Source: Angiostrongylus vasorum (taxonomy: Eukaryota > Nematoda > Chromadorea > Rhabditida > Metastrongylidae). From it: a stretch of 64,000 bases of DNA. Where the stretch lies: assembly GCA_018806985.1 (NCBI GenBank), contig JADANN010000156.1, forward strand, positions 346,001-410,000, given 5' to 3'. The notes beneath the pieces are model-generated. The model was not told where the DNA came from. It did no database searches and saw nothing but the letters and a program-made list of their open reading frames with translations. Below are positions 21,214 through 33,194 of this stretch, piece after piece. Within the stretch, counting starts at the first letter, position 1, and every line of letters begins with the position of its first letter. Both the position numbers and the translations under genes were made by a program.

Positions 21214-22860
21214 TTAGTCAAATTCGGCTGCTAATGATGCGCATGGAATACTCGGTATACTAGGATAATATCAACGGTCTTTTGTGATAAGGCTTTACAA
21301 CGAAATAAACATCTTTCGGTAATAAACTGTAAAAGTATTGCCACTAGACTTGTTCTTTATTAATCATTTCACAATACTGTATATTGAAGACAAGCATAAT
21401 GCGCATGACCGACATCACTGAAATGAGCCCTCAGCACATTCACTTCTCAACCCATGGCTTCATATGAAGTCATATGGAACGATATAGCCATGTCAACTTT
21501 AAGGCGGCATATCTTGGCTTGATACGACTTCTGTTGCCCTAATGGAATCAAATTCTATTTTTTCTGGATCTTTTTTGCGTGGAGGCATGTATTTCGACGG
21601 GGGAAATCGGTTGAACACAAAGCATCTCATCTATTTAGGCGTAACAGTATCGCCAGATGTATTGCGAATTTTTGCTGCAATGTTATGGAGTCTTTTTGAG
21701 AGTTTTAGGTCAAAGGCAACTACGAATTGAAAGGAAGTATGCCATAAAAGATGTAGAAACATAACCTTAAAACGATAGAAAATCTTTTCTGTAAGTCGGG
21801 AAAACCTAAATCCCTCTACTACTTTACTAATGCATCTGGTCCGAAAAAAACCAACTTAATGCAGAAGTCAGGGATTTGTTACTTATTAAGGGAATCTCTA
21901 ACAAATGGCTGGTCAAGGAAAGTTAGGGGTAATTTTTAAAGTTGCCAGCTGTGGGATATACGCCCTTATGCGTCTTCAATAGATTAGCCATGACAGCAAG
22001 AGCCTAGCTTATACCATTTCGGAACACAAACTGCAATATGTTCTTTCGAGAGAAGTACAGTGGTTAATTAACAATAACAGAAAACGTCTCATGAAAGGGG
22101 GAGGAGTGAATTTTTACAACATAACTTCAAGTGCATCTTTAGAGATTTGATTAAAAATGAATGGAAGTCGAAATGTTAGAGAAACATGCTTTAAGGGTTA
22201 ATATTTAGTGATATTTGAACTCTGAATTTACTCAGCAGATTGACATGACTTTTTTTTTCAATAGCTGTTTTTGTTGAAACATATGTCATTCAGCTGCCAG
22301 TGTTTGAGAGAGACCTATGAAGTGTTCTGAGAAATCGTTAATACAAGTGATTTCATTCAGTCCTAGCATTAATGCTGGATAACCATTGAAAGCTTGTATA
22401 AAAGAAAAAAACTCTCTTCATCCAAGAATAGTTTTTATATCTTGACTCCCACCACTCAAGTCAAGCATACATTCTCATTTCTGGTTGTTCTCAGTATCCA
22501 ATAATTATGTATAGCTAATCAGCTTAATGCTTGACTTTCTGCTGTAGCATTATTTTTATGACAGTTGTAAAGTAGGATAGGACGGAAGTTTGTTAGAATG
22601 TGTAGAAACATGACCCACAACATATGACAGCGAGACATTTGACCCAATACGGTTGGACGTTTGACAGTGCGATTCCAGAGGTTTCAGTTCTCGCAATCAT
22701 TTAGACAAGGAGATATTAGAATTTTTTTGCTATTAAAAAAATGGATAATGTTCTAGATCGTGTTTAGCGAATATTCAGACCGAAAAGTAGCACATTTGGG
22801 CTCCAGTTATCATTAGTGAAATGGTTGACATTTGCAATTTCGTGGATAGATTAAAGTTAA
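21214..22860. other. Unrecognised AT-rich DNA
   Basis: A 62-codon frame at 21542-21730 is not supported by splice signals. No shared repeat is seen. Confidence 0.3.
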
Positions 22861-23215
22861 AGGATAAATAAGGAATAAAGCTGATCGAAGTAATGACCGA
22901 TTTCAACTCTCAAATAACTTTACCTACTTCAAGCTGAACCTTTTAGCTCTGATCAATCCCTGAGGGATGCGCCATGCATTCGACTTGATTAAGCATCGTT
23001 TGGAGGTGATTGAATGCATATCTGGCCTTTATAATGACTCGCGGTGGCCTACCGATGTACCGAGCCAGTGCTACTATCCTCGCAGACAAGTCTGGTGCCA
23101 ATTAGCTGACCCCGGAGTGATGGAAGGCTTGGTGGGCCGTGGGCGCGGCGATCGATTCCACTGTGTGTCGCAGTGGCGCCTTCAACCATTGCGCCACACG
23201 TGCCCTTGGATTCAA
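22861..23215 (-). repeat. SINE B copy carrying a 62-bp insert
   Basis: The inverted SINE B runs from its tRNA-like head near 23200 to its tail AGGAATAAAGCT at 22872-22884. Just inside the tail an extra 62 bp interrupts the consensus and is bounded by AGCT on both sides. Of these, 57 bp (22886-22942) match 23460-23516 with one mismatch. Confidence 0.7.
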
Positions 23216-23459
23216 CTTACAACAAACAAACAAAATTTTTGCGTAAATTGACAATAACCTGCGGGGTGAAGAATCACGACTTGTCCGACAGTTTGGACTG
23301 AGACAGCGATCAAGTTTTAATCACGAACGAACAAAGCAGTACAGCACTGCGCACGCTTTATTCAGAAGCTTTAGCTACGAGGTTTCACACGCGGTCATAA
23401 TATTTCCGTATTGAATCGCGATTCAGGGAAGATGCACATTGGTTACAAAGCGTACGATG

Positions 23460-23516
23460 CGAAGTAATGACCGATTTCAACTCCCAAATAACTTTACCTA
23501 CTTCAAGCTGAACCTT
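23460..23516 (+). repeat. 57-bp direct repeat, second copy
   Basis: Begins CGAAGTAATGACCGATTTC and ends CTTCAAGCTGAACCTT. It is the same as 22886-22942 except for one T/C difference, in direct orientation about 570 bp away. Confidence 0.9.
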
Positions 23517-24094
23517 ATTCGTTGTGGTAAAAACCAATAAAAATTACACATTACAAATTACACACTAATTCATGAAGTTGATTCTGTTGGAATGGAGGCT
23601 TGATTTTCTGACGCTTAAGAAGCTTATTTTCTGGCATTCTTCTTGCGAGATTTCTCACATCAGCGTCTGATGGCGTTTCCAGCGTCTTGGTGATGTTCAA
23701 GGCTGCCGCTCATGGCTTAGAAATTCTAAAAGATCTAATTTCGTTTCAAGTTTCTGAGATTTTCATTTGTAAACACTTTAAAACTTGCACCACAGAAATT
23801 TCACATGCTTTTATAGCAACAGAGTAAAGCTCTTGTATAGGTCTACCAATATGGTGGTGTTCCTGATGCGCGCTTGCAACTTTCCAAGATTAAATTATAA
23901 TTGGAGCACAAAAAAACCGTTATCTTTGTTTTTTCGTTGGTGCTCGCATTTTAAAAAAGACAAACAAACGAAAAACATGCAAGAAACAGACGAACAAACA
24001 GACGAACATAAAAGATTTCTAGAATGCTTGCTGTGAAATACTTTAGTAAAATCTCTTTTATAAGACCACTGCAAGCCCTTGTTCTGTACCGATC
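23517..24094. other. Unrecognised DNA
   Basis: An 83-codon plus frame at 23785-24036 contains lysine-rich low-complexity sequence without a recognisable domain. No shared repeat is present. Confidence 0.25.
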
Positions 24095-24309
24095 TAGTCA
24101 TCGAGGAACCAGATTTGTGCCAAATATGTTAACCAAGCTCTTCACTTTCTTAAAGTCGCTTGTGTCAAAATAGTCTGACTTGTCAAGTCGGGCGACATTC
24201 TGTGTCTTTGCGGTAACGAGCTGCTGATTCACTACCTTAGCAGAGTTAATAATACGAATGAGGTCTTGCCTAACCTCTAAACCCACTATGTCTTTGTAAA
24301 TTCCTTATT
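24095..24309 (-). CDS. Candidate terminal exon, unidentified
   Basis: The minus strand is open from about 24305 to a TGA near 24098, reading GLEVRQDLIRIINSAKVVNQ and LDKSDYFDTSDFKKVKSLVN. An in-frame TAA lies just upstream next to a possible weak acceptor (AAATAAG). Composition is clearly protein-like. I do not recognise it. It may be an isolated exon or a pseudogene fragment. Confidence 0.3.
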
Positions 24310-24899
24310 TTGGTAACATTGTTGCACTAATTACACGTAGTTTATGAGACAAACGGAAGTTTTTTTCTGATGGATTCACGCATTCCTTGACCACTGATGT
24401 ATTGACTTCTTTTCATGAGGTGAAACATAGCAGCGAAAATTTTGATATTAAAAAATAATATTGTAGGACACAGACTAGAAGCGTTCAGTTAATAAGACCA
24501 TGGAGCGGTAAGGAATAGAACCAAATTTGTCTGTAGTACAGTATTGCCACTGAGTAGAGAGCACATGGATTCGTAGGCGATGGAGTGTGCATCTCAGGAA
24601 GTCGCAAAATGAAAGTGAATTGAAAGACGATAAATGCTCTGCTCGTATCTCAGAATGATTTTCTTCTCAGCTGGCTTCATTTACTACACCATATGAACTA
24701 TGTGTGAAAATTCCTAGTTACTAAAAAAAAGAAAAAACTAAAAAGGTTGTTTTTCAAAAGCTACTATCTGGTAAAACTTTCAACTAAGGATTTATGAAGT
24801 TTAGTTGTGGGAAGAGTTTGTTGAGTAGGTACAATAACTCTTAATGGATTCTTGAAAAGGAAAAAGCAAACGAATACGATTTTGAAGCAAACTTATTAG
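24310..24899. other. Unrecognised DNA
   Basis: No coding-like or repeat signal was recognised. Confidence 0.3.
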
Positions 24900-25150
24900 C
24901 TATGTGAAATACAACGAAAATGATGGTGAGATATTTGCCAAATCCCATGCCAGATGGAACCACGATTACCCTTTCCAGGGCTCACGTGTTACGCACGGCA
25001 CCACTGAAACCATCGTACTGCATTTCTCTCAGCCAGTATTTTACTCCTATGATGCCGTCGGCAATCATCTGTCAAGAGGAGTGATCTGGGAAGTAAAAAA
25101 TCGGCTTTAAGCCTGGTTAAGCTGAGGCTGTAGTCGAAATGACAATGTGA
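24900..25150 (+). repeat. Family D repeat copy, diverged
   Basis: GTGAAATACAACGAAAATGA, GAGATATTTGCCAAATCC, ATTACCCTTTCCAGGGCTC and GTTAAGCTGAGGCTGTAGTC follow the family D order. The first T-rich end is missing. Confidence 0.7.
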
Positions 25151-25184
25151 CACACCATCTAGCTGGGATGTTACGACAAGCCAT

Positions 25185-25335
25185 TAGTAGAAAGGACTAA
25201 ATTAAATGGAATGGACAAAAAGCTTTCCCGCTAGTTTTCTGCCCTCGTTTTCTAAAAGAAAAAAAAGAAGAAGAAAGGAGTAGATTAAATAAAATGGAGA
25301 AGCTTTCCAGCGAGTTTCTGGAGCTGTCGAGTTTC
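25185..25335 (+). repeat. Imperfect tandem duplication
   Basis: AATTAAATGGAATGG followed by AAGCTTTCCCGCTAGTTTTC recurs as GATTAAATAAAATGG with AAGCTTTCCAGCGAGTTTC. The two units are separated by an A-rich stretch. Confidence 0.6.
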
Positions 25336-25777
25336 TTCTAAAGGAAGACCACAGTTGAAATGAATTAGAGAGATGAGTGTACGAAAAAGACGGAATAAAT
25401 TATTCAACTCTTCGAAGAATTATAGAGAGTAAATTCTTTCTCAGAAAATCATTGACGAGAGATAGCCTTTTTATAGATCCTAAATTGTAAAAATTCCGTT
25501 ATTACGACGAGCTTGGAAAGTGTCAATAAGAGTAATTAGTAATGTAACCCGTCGAATTCTTTATAAACAGTAATGTGAGATTTTCCTGCACTGGGAAACC
25601 TTTTTGCAATAACTTGGATATCTAGGATGATTTTTTCTATAGGTGCGGTGCTTTTCTCTGCACAACTTGTTTTTTACTTCGTAGCTTTCAAATATCATTG
25701 ATCGGTGTTGATCCACTTTATGCATGGATACGGTTGCAGCTTGAGAATCCGAAAGTTGATTTCAGATCTAAATGCAC

Positions 25778-26064
25778 CTGCCTCGATCATTTTTCGTGCA
25801 GGTCTCTGCTGCTGTCATTTTGATTCCCTCAGGATCTACGGCAATGTTCACCGTGTCGACACTCCTCTTTTCTACGCAGCATATGACCAAAACATCGATC
25901 CTTTTCTCTTTAGAACTACTCCGCTGAGTCTCAAAGCCGGAATATTTCTGCTCAACTGCAAAAATTGGGCTTGCGTTTGAGAGCAGTGGCTCATCTTCGG
26001 ATGATATTGCTCGAATGCTCTGTGTAACCTTTTCGATATGGTCGAGGTACCAGACTACGTTTAG
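25778..26064 (-). CDS. Candidate internal exon, unidentified
   Basis: On the minus strand TTGTGCAG precedes CTAAACG (acceptor; exon start 26064) and AG before GTGCAT (donor; exon end 25778) bounds 287 bp with one open frame. It reads NVVWYLDHIEKVTQSIRAIS, then a Ser/Glu-rich stretch, and RIDVLVICCVEKRSVDTVNI followed by AVDPEGIKM. The last part has the alternating pattern of beta-strands ending in an EG turn, as found in PTB/PH-like folds, but that is only a visual likeness. A stop follows downstream in the intron frame. Unrecognised. Confidence 0.35.
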
Positions 26065-28048
26065 CTGCACAACATAAATGCGGAAGCGCTGTGAAGTCAA
26101 ATGACTCTAGACGTATACAGGAATCAGCAAATTGTTCGCTGTTCTCTACTTGAATGCGAATCATGCCGCTTGGTTTCTTCTATTGATATTGGCCCTTTAG
26201 TCTATTGACGATCCGTGTAAGAGCGTCCATCATATGTGAGCACCAAGAGTTCTTCATGAATTGAGTTGTTCTCTAATTAACTACCTTTTTTTCCATTGGC
26301 GACATCGACAGATATTCTATGTTCTCGTCGTGCATTGAGTATAATGCATTTGATTCGAGAATAATGAGCGCTTTCAAGTTGGAACCAAAATATTCCTACT
26401 GGGTCATAATATGTGGTTTGAATAAATACCATTAGAGCCTGCAAAATTTGCCTGGAAGACAAATTTCCTTATTCTAACAAGATGAATTCTAGTCTTCTAG
26501 AACATATGTCTTCCATTTTGTTGTTTCGAAGCCCATATTTCGAACATGAAAGCAAATGTACAAGCTGGATTTCGTCCAACATGCCACGGTGGTGTTCGCT
26601 AGTGTGTCGTTTATGTTTGCAGCTGCTGCTCTTCCGGTGAAAACTGGAAAAAGCTTAAACTCCGCTCTTGCTTTCAAATCGATTTATCTTTTTAGTAAAC
26701 TAATTTTAGAAATAGTTTGTAATACCTTGCTTTTTCTATGTATTTGTTTTCACAATGAAATTGAGAAAAATAATGTGTGGCGTAGAGAAAACGGTCACAA
26801 AAAGTAACGAGAGTGGTTTACTAATACCCTCTAATAGGACAGCAATAATCTCTAGTTCATCGTAATTAGGTTTTGTTTGTTTAAAATAAAGATAATTTTC
26901 ATATATTCGCTACAAAGCAATTTAAATAAAAATAAACAGGTCCGTAGTGATGACGTTCGTAAAACACAACAATAGAAGGCAGTTTAGGCGTATGGTTGAA
27001 GAGACAGCAGAAAAAACAACGCTCGTTAGTATGTTGATAGATTTAGTGCAAGTTAGAAACACTTCTAGTATCCAGTAGCTATCAGAGGCGATTCATCTGA
27101 AAGCAAGTATTTTGTTAGGGTGCTAATCAGCGCCAACCAAATCTTGAGACAGCGCTCAGTTCCGACAGCTGACATAACAACGAGAAAACCAACTAATTAG
27201 AAATGTTATTGCTGAAATTCTATAGTGATGCTACAAAAGAATATAATGAATAACTAACTAAATAACTGTGATAAATAAGTGATAAGGAAAGTACAAAAAC
27301 GGTAGAAACAGCTGATACAGTCTTTTTACTTAGTCACAACTATTTAGAGAACAAGTATTACATTTTATAACATTCTAAGAGATGCATCAAAAAATACCAA
27401 GCGTGATCGGAATTGTCCAATGAAACATAGTTTAAAAACTATTATCAACGTTTGACAGCCTCTCAACAGCATCTCGTATGAACTATAACTTTAGAAATGA
27501 TTTTATAGGCGTCAAAAAGTGAGTCGTGGCAGTAAAGGTCCAGTCGCTTTTGAACCGAAACTAACGCTTAAAAAAACTACAACAAGAAAGTGGTACTTTT
27601 GTATCTCTACAACATTTCAGAACAGTAGCAAAGTCCATGATGCTGGTCATTCTCGCCGAGAAGTGCTTCCTCATTAGCAAGTCAACAACGGATGAATATA
27701 GCAGTGGACTTCCAACAACCTACAGTGAGAAAACAATTTAAACAATCAAGAGCTTTATCTTTACAAGTGAACATAGATAGCATCGAATGGCCCCAGTGAA
27801 TTTGGAATTTGAATGAGTTAGCAAAGGGTAGCCTGCTAAAAAAAATGAACCTGGGGAATTATTTCACTAGCGGTCCCCATTTCATCGGAGCTACTAATCG
27901 GCGTTCTAACTTTTATATAGTTGCTGATTTTAAATCATCAAAAATTGTATCAATCGTCTGCACACTATGCTCTTCAAGAATAGCAAGTAACTTCGACCAT
28001 TTCTCTTTGTTAGTTGTGTTTATTTTAGATGAGCAATAATTATACCCT
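26065..28048. other. Unrecognised DNA with one weak exon-like frame
   Basis: At 26490-26700 the minus strand has the canonical acceptor TTTTTCCAG and two different frames stay open (one includes NINDTLANTTVACW), so it is not decisive. The rest is AT-rich with no recognised repeat. Confidence 0.25.
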
Positions 28049-28350
28049 CCCAACGATTTACCGCCCTAATAGTGGCTGGGAGGTGTCCCGGGCTGTCGCA
28101 CTGCGATGTACAGCGGAGCGTTCATCTCCCACAAGATCTCCGAAGCTGAGAAAGAGTCCGGTGTTTCCATCATGAGGCATAGCTAAGAGAAAACTCATAC
28201 CAGGATCTACCACAGTTCTGGCATCAAACTAGTGGCCTGGTGGCAAATCTACCTCTGATTCACAAGTGCGGCGACTAGCTGTGGTGGTAAGGACTTGGAG
28301 CAGACTTGGGCGGGGCTGACCTCTGGACCCAGGGGATCCAAGTAATAACT
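28049..28350 (-). repeat. Family A repeat copy
   Basis: The plus strand begins with the terminal hairpin (CCTCCCAACGATTTACC pairing with GGCTGGGAGG), then the GTACAGCGGAGCGTTCATC and AGTCCGGTGTTTCCATCA blocks, and the reverse of the GGATCAGAG block. The other end is diverged or lost near 28350. Confidence 0.75.
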
Positions 28351-28399
28351 ATACCACCGCTCTTGCAGATTACATGCAGTACCACATAAAAGGGTAAAG

Positions 28400-28605
28400 C
28401 AGATAAAGCGAGCGACGTTGATCACTTTTACAGGAATGACTTGTGGTGGCCTACCAATGAATCAATTCGGCACTTTTATCATCGTTGACAAGTCTGACAC
28501 CAATTTGCAAACACTAGAGGCTTTGGGTTGTGTGGAAGGAACAAGAGACATCTCGGAAATGACTCCAAGCTACTCCAAACCACAACGCTAGACGTGCGTA
28601 ACACC
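28400..28605 (-). repeat. SINE B copy, diverged
   Basis: The inverted body is recognisable from GTGGTGGCCTACCAATGAATC, then GTTGACAAGTCTGACACC and AATTTGCAAACACTAGAGGC. The tRNA-like head is not clear. Confidence 0.5.
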
Positions 28606-29481
28606 ACGCACTGGAAAGGATAAGTAGATATTTTGAGCACATGCAAAGCTATGTGGATGGTATGACCTCTGAGCAACAAGAATATTTTAGTTTTTAAGTA
28701 TAGAACATGCATATATATCATAACGAACGTTATTAATTGAAATAGAAGCCGTTGAAAATTTCATATCTTTAGCAGCAATGTGTCGCATTTCCTATCCTAA
28801 CATGATGAAACCCCTGACATTTTCGAGCTTAAAAAACGTGCACTTTCGCCGTTTTTGTCAAGTCTCGTGTTTAACAACGAAGCTATTGAACAAGCGAGGT
28901 CTCGTCCAACAGGATAAAGTGCTGCACTTCAGTGCGTCGACGTTGGCTGGCGATTCAAGCAAACTAAACACATTTGGGCTGAAATTAATGTTTTTAAAAA
29001 ATATTCACTCATGAAGCAATAGGCTAAACTCTTTTTCTAAAACTTCTTCGAGTTTTTAAATCCTCCAAAAATCGTTCCGTTTTTAATGTTTTGAGAACAG
29101 AAAAAGAATTACGATTAGCAGTGAGGAGTTCATTATTAGCTTAGAAGACCTTTGAGAGAGACGTGCATGAAATATCAAGAAAGCAGAGTGCTTTTGATTC
29201 TTAGTCAGAAATTGTTTCTTATGCACACGGTAAAAACTTCTCATCTAACACAACACTTGCAAAGTGAGGAATAAATTGTTCGTGGTGCTCATAATGGATT
29301 TTGCTCAAAAACTTCGGCACTAGTGTGGAAGTATTAATATGCGCTTAGGAGACTGTGAGTATAAAATTTCAGCTGAGCAGTGATCACTCAGCTTCCATGC
29401 AGTAATCTAAACAATAAGGAAGTGAACAAATAATCGCGAAACTAGACGTCTCTGAGCATGAAGAAGCAGCTGATAAGCCTA
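28606..29481. other. Unrecognised DNA
   Basis: No recognised coding or repeat signal. Confidence 0.3.
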
Positions 29482-29747
29482 CTAACAATTCATTCCAAAA
29501 GAATATTTGGAATTCAGAACTATTTGTATGTTCTCATAAGTGGATAGACAATCGTCACGAGAAGTGCGAGCTTCAGTGCGTCTATCATTTATTTCTCTCT
29601 TTTCCGGCCATTGTTGTCCATAGCACTCATTCCGATCGAATGTCGTGACACGTGCGAGTGTTATTTTACGTTCTAGAAAGCTTTTTACAGCTGTAAATAT
29701 GTGTTGTTGATTTTGCTTTGCAAACACTTGCGCCCATCTTTCTACAT
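29482..29747 (-). CDS. Coding-like open frame, unidentified
   Basis: The minus strand is open for about 88 codons, reading ERWAQVFAKQNQQHIFTAVK and ECYGQQWPEKREINDRRTEA, then a stop after FGMNC. It is charged and hydrophilic and looks protein-like. An upstream TGA limits it. Clear splice sites were not identified and the phase does not fit the segment at 30097-30326. It could be a transposase remnant or an exon. Confidence 0.2.
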
Positions 29748-30096
29748 GCTCGCTTCAAAGGGAGCTTGAATCTTCTTCACTACTCAACTTCTCGGCTACC
29801 TTTGTCGTCGACCTTTATCGATTCTTTTGCTATCTGACCTACCCGTACTTTTATACTGATATTTGCTGTGCTAGATCTCGAACGTTTGATAGGTTTCGAA
29901 GTTATGAACTACGGATTCTGGCTAGACGTTGTGAGTGCCAGTTAAATTTTAGATGCGGTCGTTTCAGGACTGTACAGATGGTGATCAGAATTTTTGCGGT
30001 CAGCTGAACTACCAGCCTCAGTTCTTTGCTGGTTAAACAGGAACTTGAGGAGACTGTAGAGTGCAAGAGGAGAGCACAGAGTCTCTCTTGTTTTAC

Positions 30097-30326
30097 CTGG
30101 TCGGTGGCTTCCCTGTGAAGCTGCTGCCGTCTTGTAAAGAAAGCCCCTTTCTCACGCCGGTTCTATTTTTTGTGGGAGGATCTAGGTACGGCAAAATACG
30201 CTCTCTATGATCATGGAACCACTTTTTTCTATTACCTATGCACATAGATTTTTCATGAACTGAGATTACTTCCAGTTTATGGACAATCCATTCCCATTTT
30301 TCGCTCCGTTTGAGATTCTTCAGCAT
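30097..30326 (-). CDS. Candidate first coding exon, unidentified
   Basis: The minus strand has an ATG at 30324-30326 preceded by an in-frame stop, then 76 codons (MLKNLKRSEKWEWIVHKLEV, and WFHDHRERILPYLDPPTKN), and a consensus donor where AG is followed by GTAAAAC at 30096. A continuing frame would hit TAA immediately, as expected for an intron. No downstream partner exon with matching phase was found. Unrecognised. Confidence 0.3.
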
Positions 30327-33194
30327 CGTCTCTTATTTACTCACACTCCTCGAGAACGTGAACATTTCCGATGCAAAACGAATACTTGAGAGCAATTTGC
30401 ATTAGTGCTTACACCGTTTTAGTGCCAGTCGAGTGACTTTACCATCCACTGCAATGCAGCATTAAATAGCTTTGCCTAGTTAGTGTCATATTGTCAAACC
30501 TATTTTCCTGTGGGGGGCGGGGAAAAGGTCGAGGAAAAGGGTACATTTTCGTCGTTTCATTCAGTTATTTTGCAGGGTGACCCCATTTCATGGTCGGCGA
30601 ACGATGAAAGATTCGCATTCGCTCCGCCGCTATTGAATACTTTTTTCAGAGTAGAAAATGGTTAACACAAATGGCAACTGGTGCTCCGACATTGTCTTAT
30701 TACACTGGCCACGAGGATATTGGTTGTGTAGCAGAATCGCTGTCGAAATCCTGTTTGCTCAAGTGATTGTGTCTCTTTCAAAGTCCTTAATAACCGAGAC
30801 AAGGTAATTTTCGTGAACAGCATATGAAGAACACTTAAAAACAAATCGTGAAATAATTACGGAAATCCCATCGGTCACCTTTACCGGATATGGTGACGGT
30901 ATGTGACGTCATCCTTTATCTAAGCAACTAAGTCGTCGTCTTACAGTTCAAAAAAATCCTGCATGTTTGGCTGGCATATAAAGCTGCTCTCATTTTCATT
31001 TCTTTTTCGAATTTTATTTGAAGAAGACTGAAAGTCTGTCTAGATCATACTTATTTCGTGTTCGTTAGATTTAAATTCATGGACAAACTTCCAGAGATAT
31101 AGAACATCAGCGATGACGAAAAGGATGCCTCGTTGTATACGGAGACTCCAAGGCCGTTACTGAACTTTGACTGCTCCATTGTAACGATTGCTAACACTTT
31201 TCAGATTCTGTTCCTCACTATGCTTCATTCCCATGCAGGTGGCCTCTGTATGGCAGGATTACGCATGTAGATTCCGATCTGTTTGTTTCAGGTGTGTTTT
31301 CATCAACATGCAATTTTGTGCCTGCAACTCTTTTAAGAATTCATTTCTTCTAACGCTCTGCTACGCTCTTGCTTCGTATTAGCTCACTTTGGTTAACAAT
31401 ATTTGTATGATAGGTCTCTAGTCACTGATATACTATTTCATCGAACCACTGCACTAGTCTCTCATGCACTCAGTGTGACTATTCCCTTCGTGTTATCCTT
31501 GTGTACTGATCTCGCTATAATTTTATTGCTATGGTAGTATTGTTTTTGCACGACAAGGTTCCGTTGGACAGGTCAGAAGAAGAGAAGTATTCTTCATTGA
31601 ATTACCCTGAGAAAGGCTTTGCATTCCCGCAAATGAGTATTTATTTATTCATTTATGCTGGTCTGTTCTGCATGAGAAATCTGAGCGGAGAAAAAAAACA
31701 AATCTATACTGATTATAGCCTGTTTTCCTATATGATATTATTTTTTTTCTTGTACTAAATTTCTTTTCCATGGAAACATGCAGGAACAATGCTTTCAGAG
31801 TTCTCAGTTTGTCACCATAGTCGTCACTGCCCCTTGAGTAGCAATGCTTAGCAGTTTCCAAATAGGTTTCTGATTTCTTTCATGTATGAAAGTTTTTAAG
31901 ATTGATCAAGGACTAATTCATCGTATAAAGGTGTATTTTGATCGGTCGGTTCATATGCCTTTTCACTGCGCCTCTACTTATCATTTATGTACTGCTGTTT
32001 GGACTGCTGGTGACATTATGTTGCAAATGAAGAATGCGAAAGGTTTGAGTAAACAATGGTTGTGAAGTTCAAATTGAGGGGGCAGGTTTAAACTATATTT
32101 TTTTGTTTTAGAATACTGGCTAGTAAGAATAAACAGCGATAACATGGATGGTACTAAATCTTCAGTGATTAGCTTGTAAAGGTACAAAGACTACAAAGAC
32201 TAGAAGGATTACACTTGTGCCGACGGTATTCATGCCTTACGTGGAATGGATGAACAACTGATGTATAGACGATAAACCGAACATGAAACAGTGTTTCACT
32301 CTTTCAAATCCTCGAGAAATATCCTCAGTACCACGAAGAATCACAACTAGACCGAAGGACAAATGTTTACGATGAATGTTTAGAAGAGCCCACAACACCT
32401 CAGTGAGATGAGGGATAGAACTCACCCTCACAGTATAAAAGGAAGACAGTTGCCAACTAAGAAGAGAGACTGTTTGCAAGCCACTCAATCACTGGTGGAT
32501 ACTCGTGGAGATAATCACTCACAAAATAAACCCTCTGTGTTGAAAATGGTTGTGCGGTAACGAAACGATTTGGGGTGGCGCTGCGGCGAACATTATTTGT
32601 TAAACAGGATCGTGGAGGTATTTAAGTGCATTTCCACTAATTATTTCAATTCTGGGGGGTATTGGGTTGATGAGTAGAAATTCTCTGTTGGTTTAGATCT
32701 TTCATAAAGGTTTTGTCCCAACTGCTTGGTGCTATTGCTTGGGAATGATGGGTTATGAAACAAAACGTTTGGGCGAGATGGGGCACTCTTGTTCACCGAT
32801 GAGGTACAACATCAGTCAACGATAGGCAGAATGTTTGGAACAACATGTACTTTGCTCCTGATATGATATAAAGGCACTTGAATGATTGCGCCCAAAAAGT
32901 GAAGTCATGAATAGCCTTCATTATCCTCCCAGTTTCAGTTAGTTAATTTTATGCATACCAATAAGTGATCATTTGTTGTATATTATATGATTGTGATTAT
33001 TATGATTATACAGAGCTTCTAAGTGAAGAAATCTCGGTGGAGGTTATAGATTGTTTTCGCTACCTATAATTCGGATGATATATTCACTAAGTGACGCCTT
33101 TTTCTAGGAATACTCGAGCTAATCCGCCAAAGTAAAATAGCAAGAAATTGCAGGCAATCATATAATGCTGTTTGGACTGCTGCTGACTGCCAGT
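30327..33194. other. Unrecognised AT-rich DNA
   Basis: Small frames on both strands (for example 31188-31382, 31649-31861, 32237-32488) lack domains and splice support. No recognised repeat until the retrotransposon at 33195. Confidence 0.3.
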
